64,000 bases of DNA from assembly GCA_016182965.1 (NCBI GenBank), contig JACPFM010000109.1, forward strand, positions 53,929 through 117,928, read 5' to 3'. Positions 1-7,849 of this stretch are shown here, piece by piece. The notes under the pieces were generated by a model. That model searched no databases. It was not told where the DNA came from and saw nothing but the letters and a program-made list of their open reading frames with translations. Made by a program: the position numbers and the translations under genes. Each line of letters opens with the position of its first letter. Position 1 is the first letter of the stretch. Source of the stretch: Deltaproteobacteria bacterium. GTDB taxonomy: Bacteria > Myxococcota_A > Polyangia > Polyangiales > JADJMO01.

Positions 1-1
1 G

Positions 2-127
2 CCCGACGTGCGGCGCTTCGTGCGAAAGCTCGTCGAGTCGGACCTGCCCGAAGCCGTGGTCACGAGCTTCGCCGAGCTCGAGCCCGAGCTGCAGCTGTCG
101 CCGCGCGCACGCGTCCTGCCGCGCTGA
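2..127 (+). CDS. C-terminal end of a type III export apparatus protein (SctV/FlhA-like), partial
   Basis: The window opens inside a gene; 41 codons remain before a TGA. They contain RRFVRKLVESDLPEAVV followed by an ELEPELQL stretch. This looks like the cytoplasmic C-terminal tail of the SctV/FlhA family, where a basic helix is followed by a proline-containing strand next to the end. That family forms the nonameric export gate of type III secretion systems and flagella. The rest of the protein lies outside the window, so only the family can be suggested, and which of the two subfamilies cannot be decided. The gene converges on the FHA-GGDEF gene on the other strand. Confidence 0.5.
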   Translation, partial: PDVRRFVRKLVESDLPEAVVTSFAELEPELQLSPRARVLPR

Positions 128-183
128 TTCAGCGCGCGGCGCGGACTGCCGCGATTTTCAGCGCGCGGCGCGGACCGCCGCGA
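128..183. repeat. 27-bp tandem duplication between convergent genes
   Basis: Two copies of a 27-bp unit starting TTCAGCGCGCGGCGCGGAC begin at 128 and 157 and differ at a single base. The first copy starts directly after the stop codon of the export gene, and the second covers the last codons and stop of the opposite gene. G+C-rich self-complementary stretches could act as a bidirectional transcription end, but there is no T tract. Confidence 0.7.
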
Positions 184-1216
184 CGTCGGGGATCGCGGCC
201 TGCGTGCGGTTGCCGCCCTCGCGGATCGCCTCGGCGACGCGCGCCTCGGCGAGCGCCACGAGGTCGCGCTCGGTCCCCGTGCCCAGGTGGTCTGGGAGAC
301 GCGCGCCGCGCCGGCAGATCTCCTCGAGCGACGCGACGCCGATGCTCAGCGTCGCCGTCGACGACAGCTCGGCGACCGCGGCGCGCAGCCGCTCGGCGAG
401 CACGCTCGCTCCGAGCGTGTTCGACGCGCGCACCACCACGGCGAAGCGATCGCGCCCGAAGCGCCCGAGCACGTCGTCGATGCGGATGGAGGCCGCGAGC
501 TTCGCGCCGACGGCCTTCACCAGGCGCGCGCCCGCGGCGCCGCCGAGGCGCGCTACCGTGTCGGCCCAGCGATCGACCGACAGGATGAGCAACGACAGCT
601 CGCTGCCGTGGCGGAGCGCGCTGGCGGTCTCGATCAGCAGGCGCTCGTTCAGATACGCATGGGTGAAGACGCCGGTCAGCGAGTCGCGCGTCGCCGTCTC
701 GTAGAGCCTGCGCTGGAGCTGCTCCTCGGCGCGGTCGCTGAGCGAGAAGCGCAGCAGGACGTTCGGCCCCACCTGCACGCGATCGCCCGCGAACAGCTCG
801 GACAGCTGCTGATCGCGCAGCCTCCGCCCGGAGACGAACGTGCCGTTGGCCGACCCGAGGTCCTCCACGAACACGCGGTCGTCGCTCAGGCGGAAGCGGC
901 AGTGGCTGCGGCTGATCGCGGGGTCGTCGATGAAGAAATCGGCTTCGCTCCCGCGCCCCACGACCGCGCTCGTGCCCTCGATGGTGAAGACCTGCCCGGC
1001 GTTGACGCCCTGGACGACCGTGACCGTCGCCCGGTCGGTGTTCAACGGCAGGACGGCGGCCATCATCCGCACGGTGTCGTGCGCGCTCCCGAACGGGCGC
1101 GTCGGGACCTTCTGCGTCGCCTCGACGAGCGGGATGTGCGCGCGCACGACGGCGGGCTCGTCCTCGTCGTGCGGGCGCACGAGCGGCAGGGCAGGGGTCT
1201 TCAGCCGATCGCTCAC
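158..1216 (-). CDS. FHA domain protein with degenerate GGDEF domain
   Basis: About 352 residues. After a Pro-rich N-terminus comes an FHA domain (about residues 63-160) with the GRGSEADFFIDD and SRSHCRF strands and the NGTF turn, which binds phosphothreonine. A diguanylate-cyclase-type domain follows (DSLTGVFTHAYLNERL, then about residues 180-325). Its active-site loop reads GRDRF instead of GGDEF, so cyclic-di-GMP synthesis is unlikely; the domain may sense or interact. I chose the GTG at 1216 because a GAGGAG site precedes it; an in-frame GTG at 1288 would add 24 residues. Cytoplasmic. FHA plus response-type output is typical of Ser/Thr-kinase signalling in myxobacteria. Confidence 0.75.
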   Translation of the reverse strand: MSDRLKTPALPLVRPHDEDEPAVVRAHIPLVEATQKVPTRPFGSAHDTVRMMAAVLPLNTDRATVTVVQGVNAGQVFTIEGTSAVVGRGSEADFFIDDPAISRSHCRFRLSDDRVFVEDLGSANGTFVSGRRLRDQQLSELFAGDRVQVGPNVLLRFSLSDRAEEQLQRRLYETATRDSLTGVFTHAYLNERLLIETASALRHGSELSLLILSVDRWADTVARLGGAAGARLVKAVGAKLAASIRIDDVLGRFGRDRFAVVVRASNTLGASVLAERLRAAVAELSSTATLSIGVASLEEICRRGARLPDHLGTGTERDLVALAEARVAEAIREGGNRTQAAIPDVAAVRAAR

Positions 1217-1284
1217 GATCCCGTCGTCTCCTCGGCCACGGTCAGGAAACCCGGCGCCAGAACAGGATAGCACCCGGAGCGGCT

Positions 1285-1596
1285 TCACCGATGCGGAGCT
1301 CCGGCGACGGTGCCGACGCGTTCGCCGTCGCCGCGGCGGTCGCTCCGACCCTGGCGCGGCATTTCGGCGGGCTCGGCCGTGCGCTCGAAGGTCGAGGTGC
1401 AGGACTTACAGCGGGTCGCCGCGAGCGGAATGGTCTCGAGGCAGAAGGGGCAGTCCTTGGTCGTGACCTCCTCCTTCGCGCCGTAACGCGCTTCGATCTT
1501 CTCGAGCACCTTCGACACGACCAGAAACAGCACGAACGCCACCACGAGGAAGTCCAGGGTGACGCCGAGCAGATCGCCGTACTCGAGACGGGCGAC
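1285..1596 (-). pseudogene. mscL: mscL remnant (second transmembrane helix plus zinc-ribbon tail)
   Basis: The reading frame holds LEYGDLLGVTLDFLVVAFVL followed by FLVVSKVLEKIEARYG, which matches the start and body of the second membrane helix of the large-conductance mechanosensitive channel. A tail with CPFCLE and CKSC forms a zinc ribbon, as in some deltaproteobacterial MscL proteins. The first membrane helix and the start codon are missing: upstream the frame runs open into the obg promoter without a plausible start. The only usable start inside (GTG at 1545) would give 86 residues with one helix. I read this as an N-terminally truncated gene. A start further upstream on another frame with a frameshift was not found. 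Confidence 0.5.
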
Positions 1597-1640
1597 TCTG
1601 TGGACTGACGACTCTCGCGCCCCGTGATACCGAGCCGCCC

Positions 1641-3020
1641 ATGAAGTTCGTGGACGAAGTGCGCATCCGCGTGAAGGCGGGCGACGGCGGTAACGGCTCG
1701 GTCGCGTTCCGACGCGAGAAGTACGTGCCCTTCGGCGGTCCCGCCGGCGGCGACGGCGGCAACGGCGGCTCGGTCGTGCTGATCGCGGACGAAGGGCGCA
1801 CGTCGCTGCTCGATCTCGCGCACGCGCCGATCCTCCGCGCGAAGAACGGCGAGCACGGCCGCGGCAAGGACCAGTACGGCAAGGCGGCGCCCGATTTCGA
1901 GGTCCGCGTCCCGGTGGGCACGGTCATCTGGGATCACACGACCGGCGAGCGCATCGCCGACCTCACTGATCACGGCGCGCGCGCCGTCGTCGCGCAGGGC
2001 GGCAAGGGCGGACGCGGGAACATCCACTTCGCCACGCCGTTCCATCGCGCACCCCGACGCTCGGAGCCGGGTATCGAGGGCGAGGAGCGCATCATCCGCC
2101 TCGAGCTCAAGGTGCTGGCAGACGTGGGCCTGCTCGGCTTCCCCAACGTCGGCAAGTCGACGCTGGTCGCCGCGATGTCGCGCGCGCGGCCCAAGATCGC
2201 CGACTATCCGTTCACCACGCTCCGCCCTCACCTCGGCGTCGTGAAGATCGGCGGCCGGGCGAGCTCCGCGACGTTCGTGATGGCCGACATCCCCGGGCTG
2301 ATCCCCGGTGCGAGCGAGGGGCACGGGCTCGGCACGCGCTTCTTGAAGCACGTCGAGCGCTGCCGCGCGCTGCTGCACCTCGTGGCGCCGCCGACGGACG
2401 AGCTGCGCGAGGAGGGGCGCGATCCCCTCGGCGACTACGATCTGATCATGGCGGAGCTCGCGAAGTTCGCGCCCGAGCTCGCGGCGAGGCCGCAGATCGT
2501 CGCGATGAGCAAGGCCGACCTGCCCGAAACCCGCGAGGCGTTCGTCGAGGTGGAGCGGCAGTTCCGCAAGCGCCGAATCCCCCTCCGGCTGATCAGCGCG
2601 GCGACGGGCGAGGGGCTGGAGCAGCTCGCGCGCGATCTCTATCACCTGGTCCGTGGGCGTCTGCCGGAGGTCGACGACGCGGAGGCGGCGCCGAGCGCGG
2701 CGGTCGTCGAGGCGCTCGAGGTGGTGACCGCGGAGGTGGCGGCGAGGCGAAAGGCGAAGGCGAGCGCGAAGGCGGGGGCGAAGGCGAAGGCGAAGGCGAA
2801 GGCGAAGGCGAAGGCGGGGGCGAAGGCGAAGGCGGGAGCGAAGGCGAAAGCGGGCGCGAAGGCGAAAGCGGGCGCGAAGGCGAAAGCGAGCGCGAAGGCG
2901 AAAGCGAGCGCGAAGGCGGGGGCGAGGGCGGGGGCGGGGAAGGGGCGCCCCGCGAAGAAGGGCTCCGTCCGGCGGGCGGGCGCGAAGAAGACGGTCAGAA
3001 CGGTCAAAAAGAGTCGGTGA
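1641..3020 (+). CDS. obg: Obg/CgtA family GTPase with Lys/Ala-rich tail
   Basis: 459 residues. It has a glycine-rich Obg fold (about 1-158, with repeated GGDGG turns) and a G domain with G1 GFPNVGKST, G2 region YPFTT, G3 DIPGLI, G4 SKAD and G5 SAAT. The family is an essential GTPase linked to 50S ribosome assembly and stringent signalling. The E. coli protein ends in an acidic tail. Here roughly the last 95 residues are a strongly basic, histone H1-like repeat of KAKAKAGA units. The downstream DUF72 gene starts 50 bp later in the same direction. Confidence 0.95.
   Translation: MKFVDEVRIRVKAGDGGNGSVAFRREKYVPFGGPAGGDGGNGGSVVLIADEGRTSLLDLAHAPILRAKNGEHGRGKDQYGKAAPDFEVRVPVGTVIWDHTTGERIADLTDHGARAVVAQGGKGGRGNIHFATPFHRAPRRSEPGIEGEERIIRLELKVLADVGLLGFPNVGKSTLVAAMSRARPKIADYPFTTLRPHLGVVKIGGRASSATFVMADIPGLIPGASEGHGLGTRFLKHVERCRALLHLVAPPTDELREEGRDPLGDYDLIMAELAKFAPELAARPQIVAMSKADLPETREAFVEVERQFRKRRIPLRLISAATGEGLEQLARDLYHLVRGRLPEVDDAEAAPSAAVVEALEVVTAEVAARRKAKASAKAGAKAKAKAKAKAKAGAKAKAGAKAKAGAKAKAGAKAKASAKAKASAKAGARAGAGKGRPAKKGSVRRAGAKKTVRTVKKSR
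2751..2938 (+). repeat. Low-complexity GCGAAGGCG repeat encoding the Obg Lys/Ala tail
   Basis: Short units such as GCGAAGGCG, GCGAAAGCG and GCGGGG(G)CG follow each other for almost 190 bp in frame and encode alternating Ala-Lys with interspersed Gly or Ser. Several longer units (GGCGCGAAGGCGAAAGCG) are tandemly repeated, so the length can be expected to vary by slippage in multiples of three. Confidence 0.85.
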
Positions 3021-3069
3021 AGCACGGGAGGCCCGGCGCGGCCCCGCCCGTGCTAACTTCGCCGGCCGC

Positions 3070-3720
3070 ATGATCACCGTCGGCTGCGCGGGATTCGCCG
3101 TCCCCCTGACCCGCTACGTCAAGGAGTTCATGTTCGTGGAGGTGCAGGAGACCAACACCTCCACGCCGGGGCGTGGCACGCTCGGCCGCTGGAAGCGGCA
3201 GGGACCGGAAGGGTTCGAGTTCGCGCTCCTCGGTCCGCGCGAGGTCGGCCAGGAGGGCTTCCGCGAGGGCAAGGTCGTCGAGACGGCGCTCGCCATGCTC
3301 TCCGACGTCGCCGAGGAGCTCGCGAGCAAGACGGTCGTCTTCCTCGCGCCGCCCGACTTCGCGCCGAGCAAGGCCAACCGCGGCGTGGTGAAGGACTTCC
3401 TCACCAGCGTTCGCAAGCGCTTCGACCGCGTCGTGTGGGAGGCGCCGCCGACGTGGGATCCCGACGACGCGCTCGAGGTCGCCCTCGAGGCAGGCGCCGT
3501 CGCCGCACGCGATCCGCTGGCAGCGGGCACCTACAAATCGAAGTTCGGCTACTACCGCCTGCCCGGGCCCGCGGGTCACAAGTCGCGCTACGAGGATCCT
3601 GCGCTCGAGAAGCTCGCCGAGGTCGTGAAGGCGGCCAAGCACGAGAACAGCGTGTGGGTCTTCACGAACGTCGACATGTTCGCCGACGCCAAGCGCCTCA
3701 AGAAGCTGCTCAAGCTCTGA
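3070..3720 (+). CDS. DUF72 family protein
   Basis: 216 residues with the N-terminal VGCAGF motif, a central VVWEAPPTW strand and a C-terminal YYRLPGP motif followed by a conserved SVWVFTN strand. This order is that of DUF72 (YecE-like) TIM-barrel proteins, whose biochemical role is not known. No signal peptide. It lies 50 bp downstream of obg and probably shares its transcript; a strong hairpin follows the stop codon. Confidence 0.75.
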   Translation: MITVGCAGFAVPLTRYVKEFMFVEVQETNTSTPGRGTLGRWKRQGPEGFEFALLGPREVGQEGFREGKVVETALAMLSDVAEELASKTVVFLAPPDFAPSKANRGVVKDFLTSVRKRFDRVVWEAPPTWDPDDALEVALEAGAVAARDPLAAGTYKSKFGYYRLPGPAGHKSRYEDPALEKLAEVVKAAKHENSVWVFTNVDMFADAKRLKKLLKL

Positions 3721-3725
3721 GCGAA

Positions 3726-3756
3726 ACGAATCGGCGCGACCAGCGCGCCGATTCGT
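3726..3756 (+). terminator. Hairpin after the DUF72 gene
   Basis: A perfect 13-bp stem (ACGAATCGGCGCG and its complement) closes a 5-base loop six bases after the stop codon. There is no T tract, but the stem is the strongest in the vicinity and is placed where the transcript should end. Confidence 0.6.
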
Positions 3757-3936
3757 CGGTCGAACGTCGAAGGTCGAACCGGCACGACCTCTCCGGTCTC
3801 CTGACCTTCGTCGTTGGCCTGAGGGCTGCGCGGCGTCGCAGCGGCTCGGCCGAGATCGCGAACGCTACCCAGGGTGCTCGTCCGGCGGGTCACCCCCGTC
3901 GCCGCTTCGTTCCTGGTCGGGTTCCGAGCGTTGCGC

Positions 3937-4086
3937 TCAGATCGCGCTGCGACCGCGCACCAGGTTGATGACGAGCGACACCACGGCGAGCACGAGCAGG
4001 ATGTGGATCCACATGCCGAGCTGCGACGAGGTCGCGACGCCGAGTACCCAGAGGAACAACAGCAGAATGGTGAGAGCCCACAACAT
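3937..4086 (-). CDS. lmo0937-type small membrane protein
   Basis: 49 residues: MLWALTILLLFLWVLGVATS, then a short turn SSQLGMWIH and a second hydrophobic helix ending in VRGRSAI. This two-helix pattern with the central G-x-x-IH is that of lmo0937/DUF5670 inner-membrane proteins, often found among general-stress genes. A GGAGG site lies ten bases before the ATG. Function unknown. It is the first of a series of small envelope genes reaching to 10.8 kb. Confidence 0.75.
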   Translation of the reverse strand: MLWALTILLLFLWVLGVATSSQLGMWIHILLVLAVVSLVINLVRGRSAI

Positions 4087-4230
4087 GATCGACACCTCCG
4101 GCATGCCTCCGGCCAGGATGGACGGGGCGTGTGGTCGTTCGATTCGAGCGGCGGGGCGACGAGCGCCTGGCCGTTCCCAAGCCGAGGCAGGCTGCCTCGT
4201 GATCGCGGCAGCCGCAGCTGCCTCGAGTCG

Positions 4231-4455
4231 TCAGCGAATCTTCGAGAACACGCGGCCGATGACGTACCCGACGCCGACGGCGACGCCGAGGACCATCATC
4301 GGGTTGTCGCGCATGGCGGTCGCGAGCCGCCGGTCGAGCGTCTCGACGGCACCGCGCGCGCGGCCGGTGACGTCTTCGACCTGCGAGCGCGCGCGCTCGA
4401 CCAGGTGCTCGATGTCGCGGCCTTCGTTCGTCGTGGTGCCGTTCTGGTTCGCCAT
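4231..4455 (-). CDS. DUF883/ElaB-like tail-anchored protein
   Basis: 74 residues. A charged helical N-terminus (EHLVERARSQVEDVTGRAR) is followed by RDNPMMVLGVAVGVGYVIG, the glycine-zipper membrane helix typical of the YqjD/ElaB (DUF883) group. E. coli members are inner-membrane proteins that bind ribosomes and are induced in stationary phase. Start chosen at the ATG preceded by AAGGAG. A close sigma-54 promoter match lies 59-74 bp upstream of the start. Confidence 0.75.
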   Translation of the reverse strand: MANQNGTTTNEGRDIEHLVERARSQVEDVTGRARGAVETLDRRLATAMRDNPMMVLGVAVGVGYVIGRVFSKIR

Positions 4456-4513
4456 CGATACGCTCCTTCGACGTGAATCGCCGTGAATGATGGAAATGAC
4501 GCGAAGTGGGCGG

Positions 4514-4529
4514 AGCGAGCGCCGTGCCA
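4514..4529 (-). promoter_or_regulatory. Sigma-54 promoter candidate for the DUF883-like gene
   Basis: Read on the minus strand the site is TGGCACGGCGCTCGCT, 11 of 12 defined positions of the -24/-12 consensus TGGCACG-N4-TTGCW, including the essential GG and GC. Transcription would begin near 4502, leaving a leader of about 45 bases. Confidence 0.55.
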
Positions 4530-4628
4530 GCGCCTCCGCCGTTGGTTCGCTCGTAGAGATGCGCGACGGGTGCACACCATCGCGCAGCCCGGACGCGACG
4601 TCCGCGTTCGCACCGTGCTCCCGAGCCC

Positions 4629-5456
4629 GTGGCGGCCATGGGCTCCCCCGCTCGCGGATCTCCGCACCGCGCGTTCGCGCGTTCCTCCCCCCACGCGCAT
4701 CGGACCTCCGTGTCGGTCGCGCGTGTGTCGGCTACGCCGGGTGAGGACGCGTTCGCGCAGCGCGGAGATGCCCGCACGTCCGGCTGCCGGCCGACCTGCG
4801 AGCCGCCGTGTCGCGCGACGCGCGAGCCGCGCGCGCCCTTCGTCGCGGCGCCACCCGCGCCGCGCGTCGCGACCGCGCCGCGGGTCGCCGATCCGCTCTC
4901 GCGTGGAGTCGCGGGCGACGCGTGCGGCGCCACGTACCTCGTGCGGAGCTCGACCCCGCCGCCGTTGGTGCGCCCGCTGGTCGCGGTCGCGCCGCCGGAC
5001 GCGTGCGCGGTGGTCGCCACATTCGAGGCGCGCGACGTGCGCGCGGCGGTCGACGCGCTGCGCGCGCGCGGCTGCAGCGTCGAGCCGATCGCCGCCGTGC
5101 CCGGCGCGCGCGGCCAGGAGGATGGCGGCGCGGTCGCGGCGCGCACGGTGCGCCGCGCGTCCGTCGTCGCGACGATCGCGGCCGCGCTGGCGGCGCCCGT
5201 CGGTGCCGCCCTCCTGCGCGGCGAGGCGTACCTGCCTTCGCTCGGCTGGTGGCCCGCTTCCGCGTTGAGCGCCGCGGCGGCCGCCGGCGCGATCGGCGCG
5301 CTCGCCTTCGCGATCGCGGTCATCGTCCTGCTCTCGTGGGCGTCACCCGCCGCGCCGCTGCCTGCCAGGTGGTTGATCGTCGCGCGCGTGCGACCCGAGC
5401 TCCTCCGCGAGCTCGTCGCGTCGCACGGCGGTGTGCTGCTCTCGCGGTGCGGCTGA
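4629..5456 (+). CDS. Possible hypothetical protein with two membrane helices (start uncertain)
   Basis: An open frame of 275 codons. The first hundred residues are low-complexity and may not be translated. From about residue 115 it looks real: a ferredoxin-like strand pattern (VVATFEARDVRAAVDALRAR), then two hydrophobic alanine-rich segments (VVATIAAALAAPVGAALL and GAIGALAFAIAVIVLLSWA), then LIVARVRPELLRELVASHGG. This resembles small proteins with two membrane spans between alpha/beta modules. A start near the GTG codon at about 4939 is plausible. No family recognised. Confidence 0.4.
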   Translation: MAAMGSPARGSPHRAFARSSPHAHRTSVSVARVSATPGEDAFAQRGDARTSGCRPTCEPPCRATREPRAPFVAAPPAPRVATAPRVADPLSRGVAGDACGATYLVRSSTPPPLVRPLVAVAPPDACAVVATFEARDVRAAVDALRARGCSVEPIAAVPGARGQEDGGAVAARTVRRASVVATIAAALAAPVGAALLRGEAYLPSLGWWPASALSAAAAAGAIGALAFAIAVIVLLSWASPAAPLPARWLIVARVRPELLRELVASHGGVLLSRCG

Positions 5457-5500
5457 GCGCCGCGACCCGGAAGCGCGCGCCCAGCGACGACGCCGGAGAC

Positions 5501-5529
5501 AAAAAGGGAATCGGCGCCCGAGGGCGCCG
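5501..5529 (-). terminator. Rho-independent terminator of the YtxH-like gene
   Basis: On the minus strand an 8-bp G+C stem (CGGCGCCC/GGGCGCCG) is followed by GATTCCCTTTTTG. It lies 39 bp beyond the stop of the leftward YtxH-type gene. Confidence 0.7.
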
Positions 5530-5567
5530 ACACACGCGTCCGGTGAAGGACGCTCCCCGTCACCCCG

Positions 5568-5948
5568 TCAATAGCCGCGGTTGCCGCCGACGCTGCCGCC
5601 GGTGCTCCCGACGCCGCCGACGCCCATCGTGCGCGACGTGCTCACGCCGCCGCTGGTCATCGTGCCAGCCTCCTTCTTCTCGGTGATCCCGATCTTCTCC
5701 GAGATCATCTCCATGCGCTCGTTCAACATGCGCTGTGCGTCGGTCGCGCCTTGGCGGACCTTCTCGCGGATCTCCTCCCCCTTGTAGGGCGTGAGGAAGA
5801 GCGCGAGGCCAGCGCCGATCGCCATGCCAGCGCCCACGCCCGCGAGCATCGGGAACACCCAGTCCGAAGACGAGCGCTTCTGCAGCCCCATGAGCGCGAG
5901 CATGTCGTCGACGTCGTTCATGTTCGACAGGTACTTACGGATATTCAT
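5568..5948 (-). CDS. YtxH-like membrane protein
   Basis: 126 residues. After a short charged N-terminus a hydrophobic segment VFPMLAGVGAGMAIGAGLAL runs into FLTPYKGEEIREKVRQG, the signature of YtxH/gas-vesicle-type stress proteins (membrane helix, then T-P-x-K-G-x-x-x-R). The C-terminus is a Gly/Ser/Thr-rich tail. ATG chosen because AAGGAG lies nine bases upstream. No family member has a defined biochemical activity; many are induced by general stress. Confidence 0.75.
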   Translation of the reverse strand: MNIRKYLSNMNDVDDMLALMGLQKRSSSDWVFPMLAGVGAGMAIGAGLALFLTPYKGEEIREKVRQGATDAQRMLNERMEMISEKIGITEKKEAGTMTSGGVSTSRTMGVGGVGSTGGSVGGNRGY

Positions 5949-6298
5949 CGCTGCTTGCTCCTTCGGGTTCGGCGCGTGCGGTCGTCGCGCCGGAGCGCGA
6001 CGCGGGATGGGGCCGTTCGCGCGAGCCGCCGCGCCTCCGCGACGGCGTGCCCCTCGCCCGCGGCTCGTCAATCCACGACGCGTGCCACGTCCTTCGTCCC
6101 CGCTGGTGGCAGCTCCTGCTCGTGCCGACCGCGCCGATGCGCACCCGACGCGCGACGGAGCCGCGCACGCCGCCCAGGCGCGACGGGACCGGGCGAGGGA
6201 CATCCGAGCCTGGTCCGCGAGATCTCTCGACCCCACCCTCGGGAGCTGGACTCGCCGAGCCCCTTGAACCCAACGCGTCCTCCGTCGAAGCTCGAGCC
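5949..6298. other. Divergent intergenic region, 350 bp
   Basis: It separates the leftward YtxH-like gene from the rightward kinase gene. No gene or RNA is apparent. On the minus strand TGGCACGCGTCGTGGA (6072-6087) has a perfect -24 element but lacks the C of the -12 GC, so I list it only as a weak sigma-54 candidate. Confidence 0.4.
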
Positions 6299-7582
6299 AT
6301 GCGCTGGTTGACGATCCCGTTGCGTCGTGACGCCGACGTGCTGTTCGCGCGCGGCCGGCTCCGCGCGTTCGCGGAGGCGGTCGGGTTGTCGGGCATGCAT
6401 CGGACGAGGCTCGTGACCGTCGGCACCGAGCTCGCGCGCGCGGCGGTGGCCACGCGCGACGGCTCCATCGAGTTCGGGTGGGAGCGCGAGATCGAGCGCC
6501 CGTTCTGCGCCGTCGATCTGCCGAGCTACGCCGATGTCCCCGCCGATCTCGTGCACGAGGAGCTGCAGCGCTCCGAGGAGGACCGAGGGCCGCTCCACTT
6601 CGACGTGCTGCGCGAGCGCGGCCGCACGCGCTACCGGTTCTCCAGCGACGTCCGCGTCTCCGCCGACGCCGTGCAGCGCGCCGTGGCCGAGGCGCCGGAG
6701 GCGACCGCGGTCGAGATGCTCCGCGAGCAGAACGTGGAGATGGCCCGCATGCTCGGCACGCTGCGCGACCGCGAGGCCGAGCTGGTGCGCGCGCTCGACG
6801 AGGCGCGGCGCAGCGAGAACGAGGCGACGGCGAACGCGCTGCGCCTCCAGGAGCTCGGCAAGAAGAAGGACGAGCTGCTCGCGATCGCCTCGCACGACAT
6901 CCGCTCGCCGGTCGCGGCCGGCAAGGGCGCGCTCGAGCTCCTCGAACCGACGCTCACCAACCTCAACGACGACCAGAAGCACCTGCTCGCCGTGGCCCGT
7001 CGCGCGTCCGACACGGTCGTGCACCTGCTCGCCAACCTGCTGTCGACCGCGCTGCTCGACAGCGACGACGACCGCGACGCGCCCGTGCCCATCGTCGATG
7101 TCGCCCACGTCGCGCGCGAGGTCATCGAGCTGATGGAGGTTCAGGCGCGCCACAAGGGCCTCGAGCTGCACCTCGACGTCGCTTCCTCGGCGACCACGGT
7201 GCGCGGCGACCTGATGTGGATCCGCCAGGTGACCTCGAACCTCGTGAACAACGCGCTCAAGTTCACGCCCAAGGGCGGTCACGTCCAGGTCCACATCGGC
7301 CGCGACGGCGACGCGGTGACCCTGGCGGTCGAGGACGATGGCGTGGGCATCCCCGACGACAAGATCGATCGGGTGTTCGAGCGGCTCACCAAGCTGCGCC
7401 CGCGCGGCACCGCAGGGGAGCGCGGCACGGGCATCGGCCTCTACGTGACCAAACAGCTGGTCGACCGCCTCGGCGGGACCATCCTCGTCAAGGCGCGGCA
7501 GCCGAGCGGCACGCGCTTCGAGGTGCGCATCCCGTACGCCGAGGGGCCGCCGCTCGCCATCGCCGATCAGACGCCGGTCTGA
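6299..7582 (+). CDS. Sensor histidine kinase with RsbT-like N-terminal module
   Basis: 427 residues. The N-terminus (IPLRRDADVLFARGRLRAFA to about residue 55) resembles the start of RsbT-type serine kinases of partner-switching stress pathways. A coiled coil (about 140-190) leads to a HisKA domain with the phospho-acceptor His199 in SHDIRSP, then a complete HATPase with N-box NLVNNALKF, G1 DDGVGIP and G2 GERGTGIGLYV. No membrane helix, so it is a soluble kinase. The ATG at 6299 is chosen because the homologous region begins there; the frame stays open upstream. No cognate regulator is adjacent. Confidence 0.8.
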   Translation: MRWLTIPLRRDADVLFARGRLRAFAEAVGLSGMHRTRLVTVGTELARAAVATRDGSIEFGWEREIERPFCAVDLPSYADVPADLVHEELQRSEEDRGPLHFDVLRERGRTRYRFSSDVRVSADAVQRAVAEAPEATAVEMLREQNVEMARMLGTLRDREAELVRALDEARRSENEATANALRLQELGKKKDELLAIASHDIRSPVAAGKGALELLEPTLTNLNDDQKHLLAVARRASDTVVHLLANLLSTALLDSDDDRDAPVPIVDVAHVAREVIELMEVQARHKGLELHLDVASSATTVRGDLMWIRQVTSNLVNNALKFTPKGGHVQVHIGRDGDAVTLAVEDDGVGIPDDKIDRVFERLTKLRPRGTAGERGTGIGLYVTKQLVDRLGGTILVKARQPSGTRFEVRIPYAEGPPLAIADQTPV

Positions 7583-7606
7583 TCGGCGGTCTGATCGCCG
7601 GTCCGA

Positions 7607-7849
7607 TCACTGGGCCGGCGCGTAGTTCGCGCCGCCGCGCACGCACGGATCGCGATCGATCGGGATCTCGCCCTCCGCGCAGGTGCGCGGCTCGTCCGAC
7701 TGCGCCGGCGACTCGACGCGCAGCTGGCGCACGGCGCGGGTCTGATCGCCGACGGTGCGGGTCGCGACCATCTGGCGCGGCATGAGCGCGGCGATCAGGA
7801 CCGCCAGCGCGACGAGCAGGAGCGCGACCTTCAGGTTCATGGACGTCAT
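7607..7849 (-). CDS. Small membrane-anchored protein
   Basis: 80 residues: an N-terminal hydrophobic helix (NLKVALLLVALAVLIAALM) followed by a periplasmic-type hydrophilic tail containing two cysteines (RTCAEGE and DPCVRGG). The start ATG overlaps the TGA of the AI-2E-type permease gene in an ATGA, so the two are translationally coupled. No family recognised. Confidence 0.65.
   Translation of the reverse strand: MTSMNLKVALLLVALAVLIAALMPRQMVATRTVGDQTRAVRQLRVESPAQSDEPRTCAEGEIPIDRDPCVRGGANYAPAQ

Noticed and set aside
2751..2938. Assembly error or separate histone-like gene within obg
   Set aside because: The repeat is in frame with the GTPase over its whole length, followed by a normal stop; no separate start or ribosome-binding site exists. 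A collapse of repeat number in assembly remains possible.
4097..4113. Sigma-54 promoter in front of the lmo0937-type gene
   Set aside because: GG and GC spacing is right, but the match is poor and it overlaps the ribosome-binding site, so the transcript could not be translated properly.
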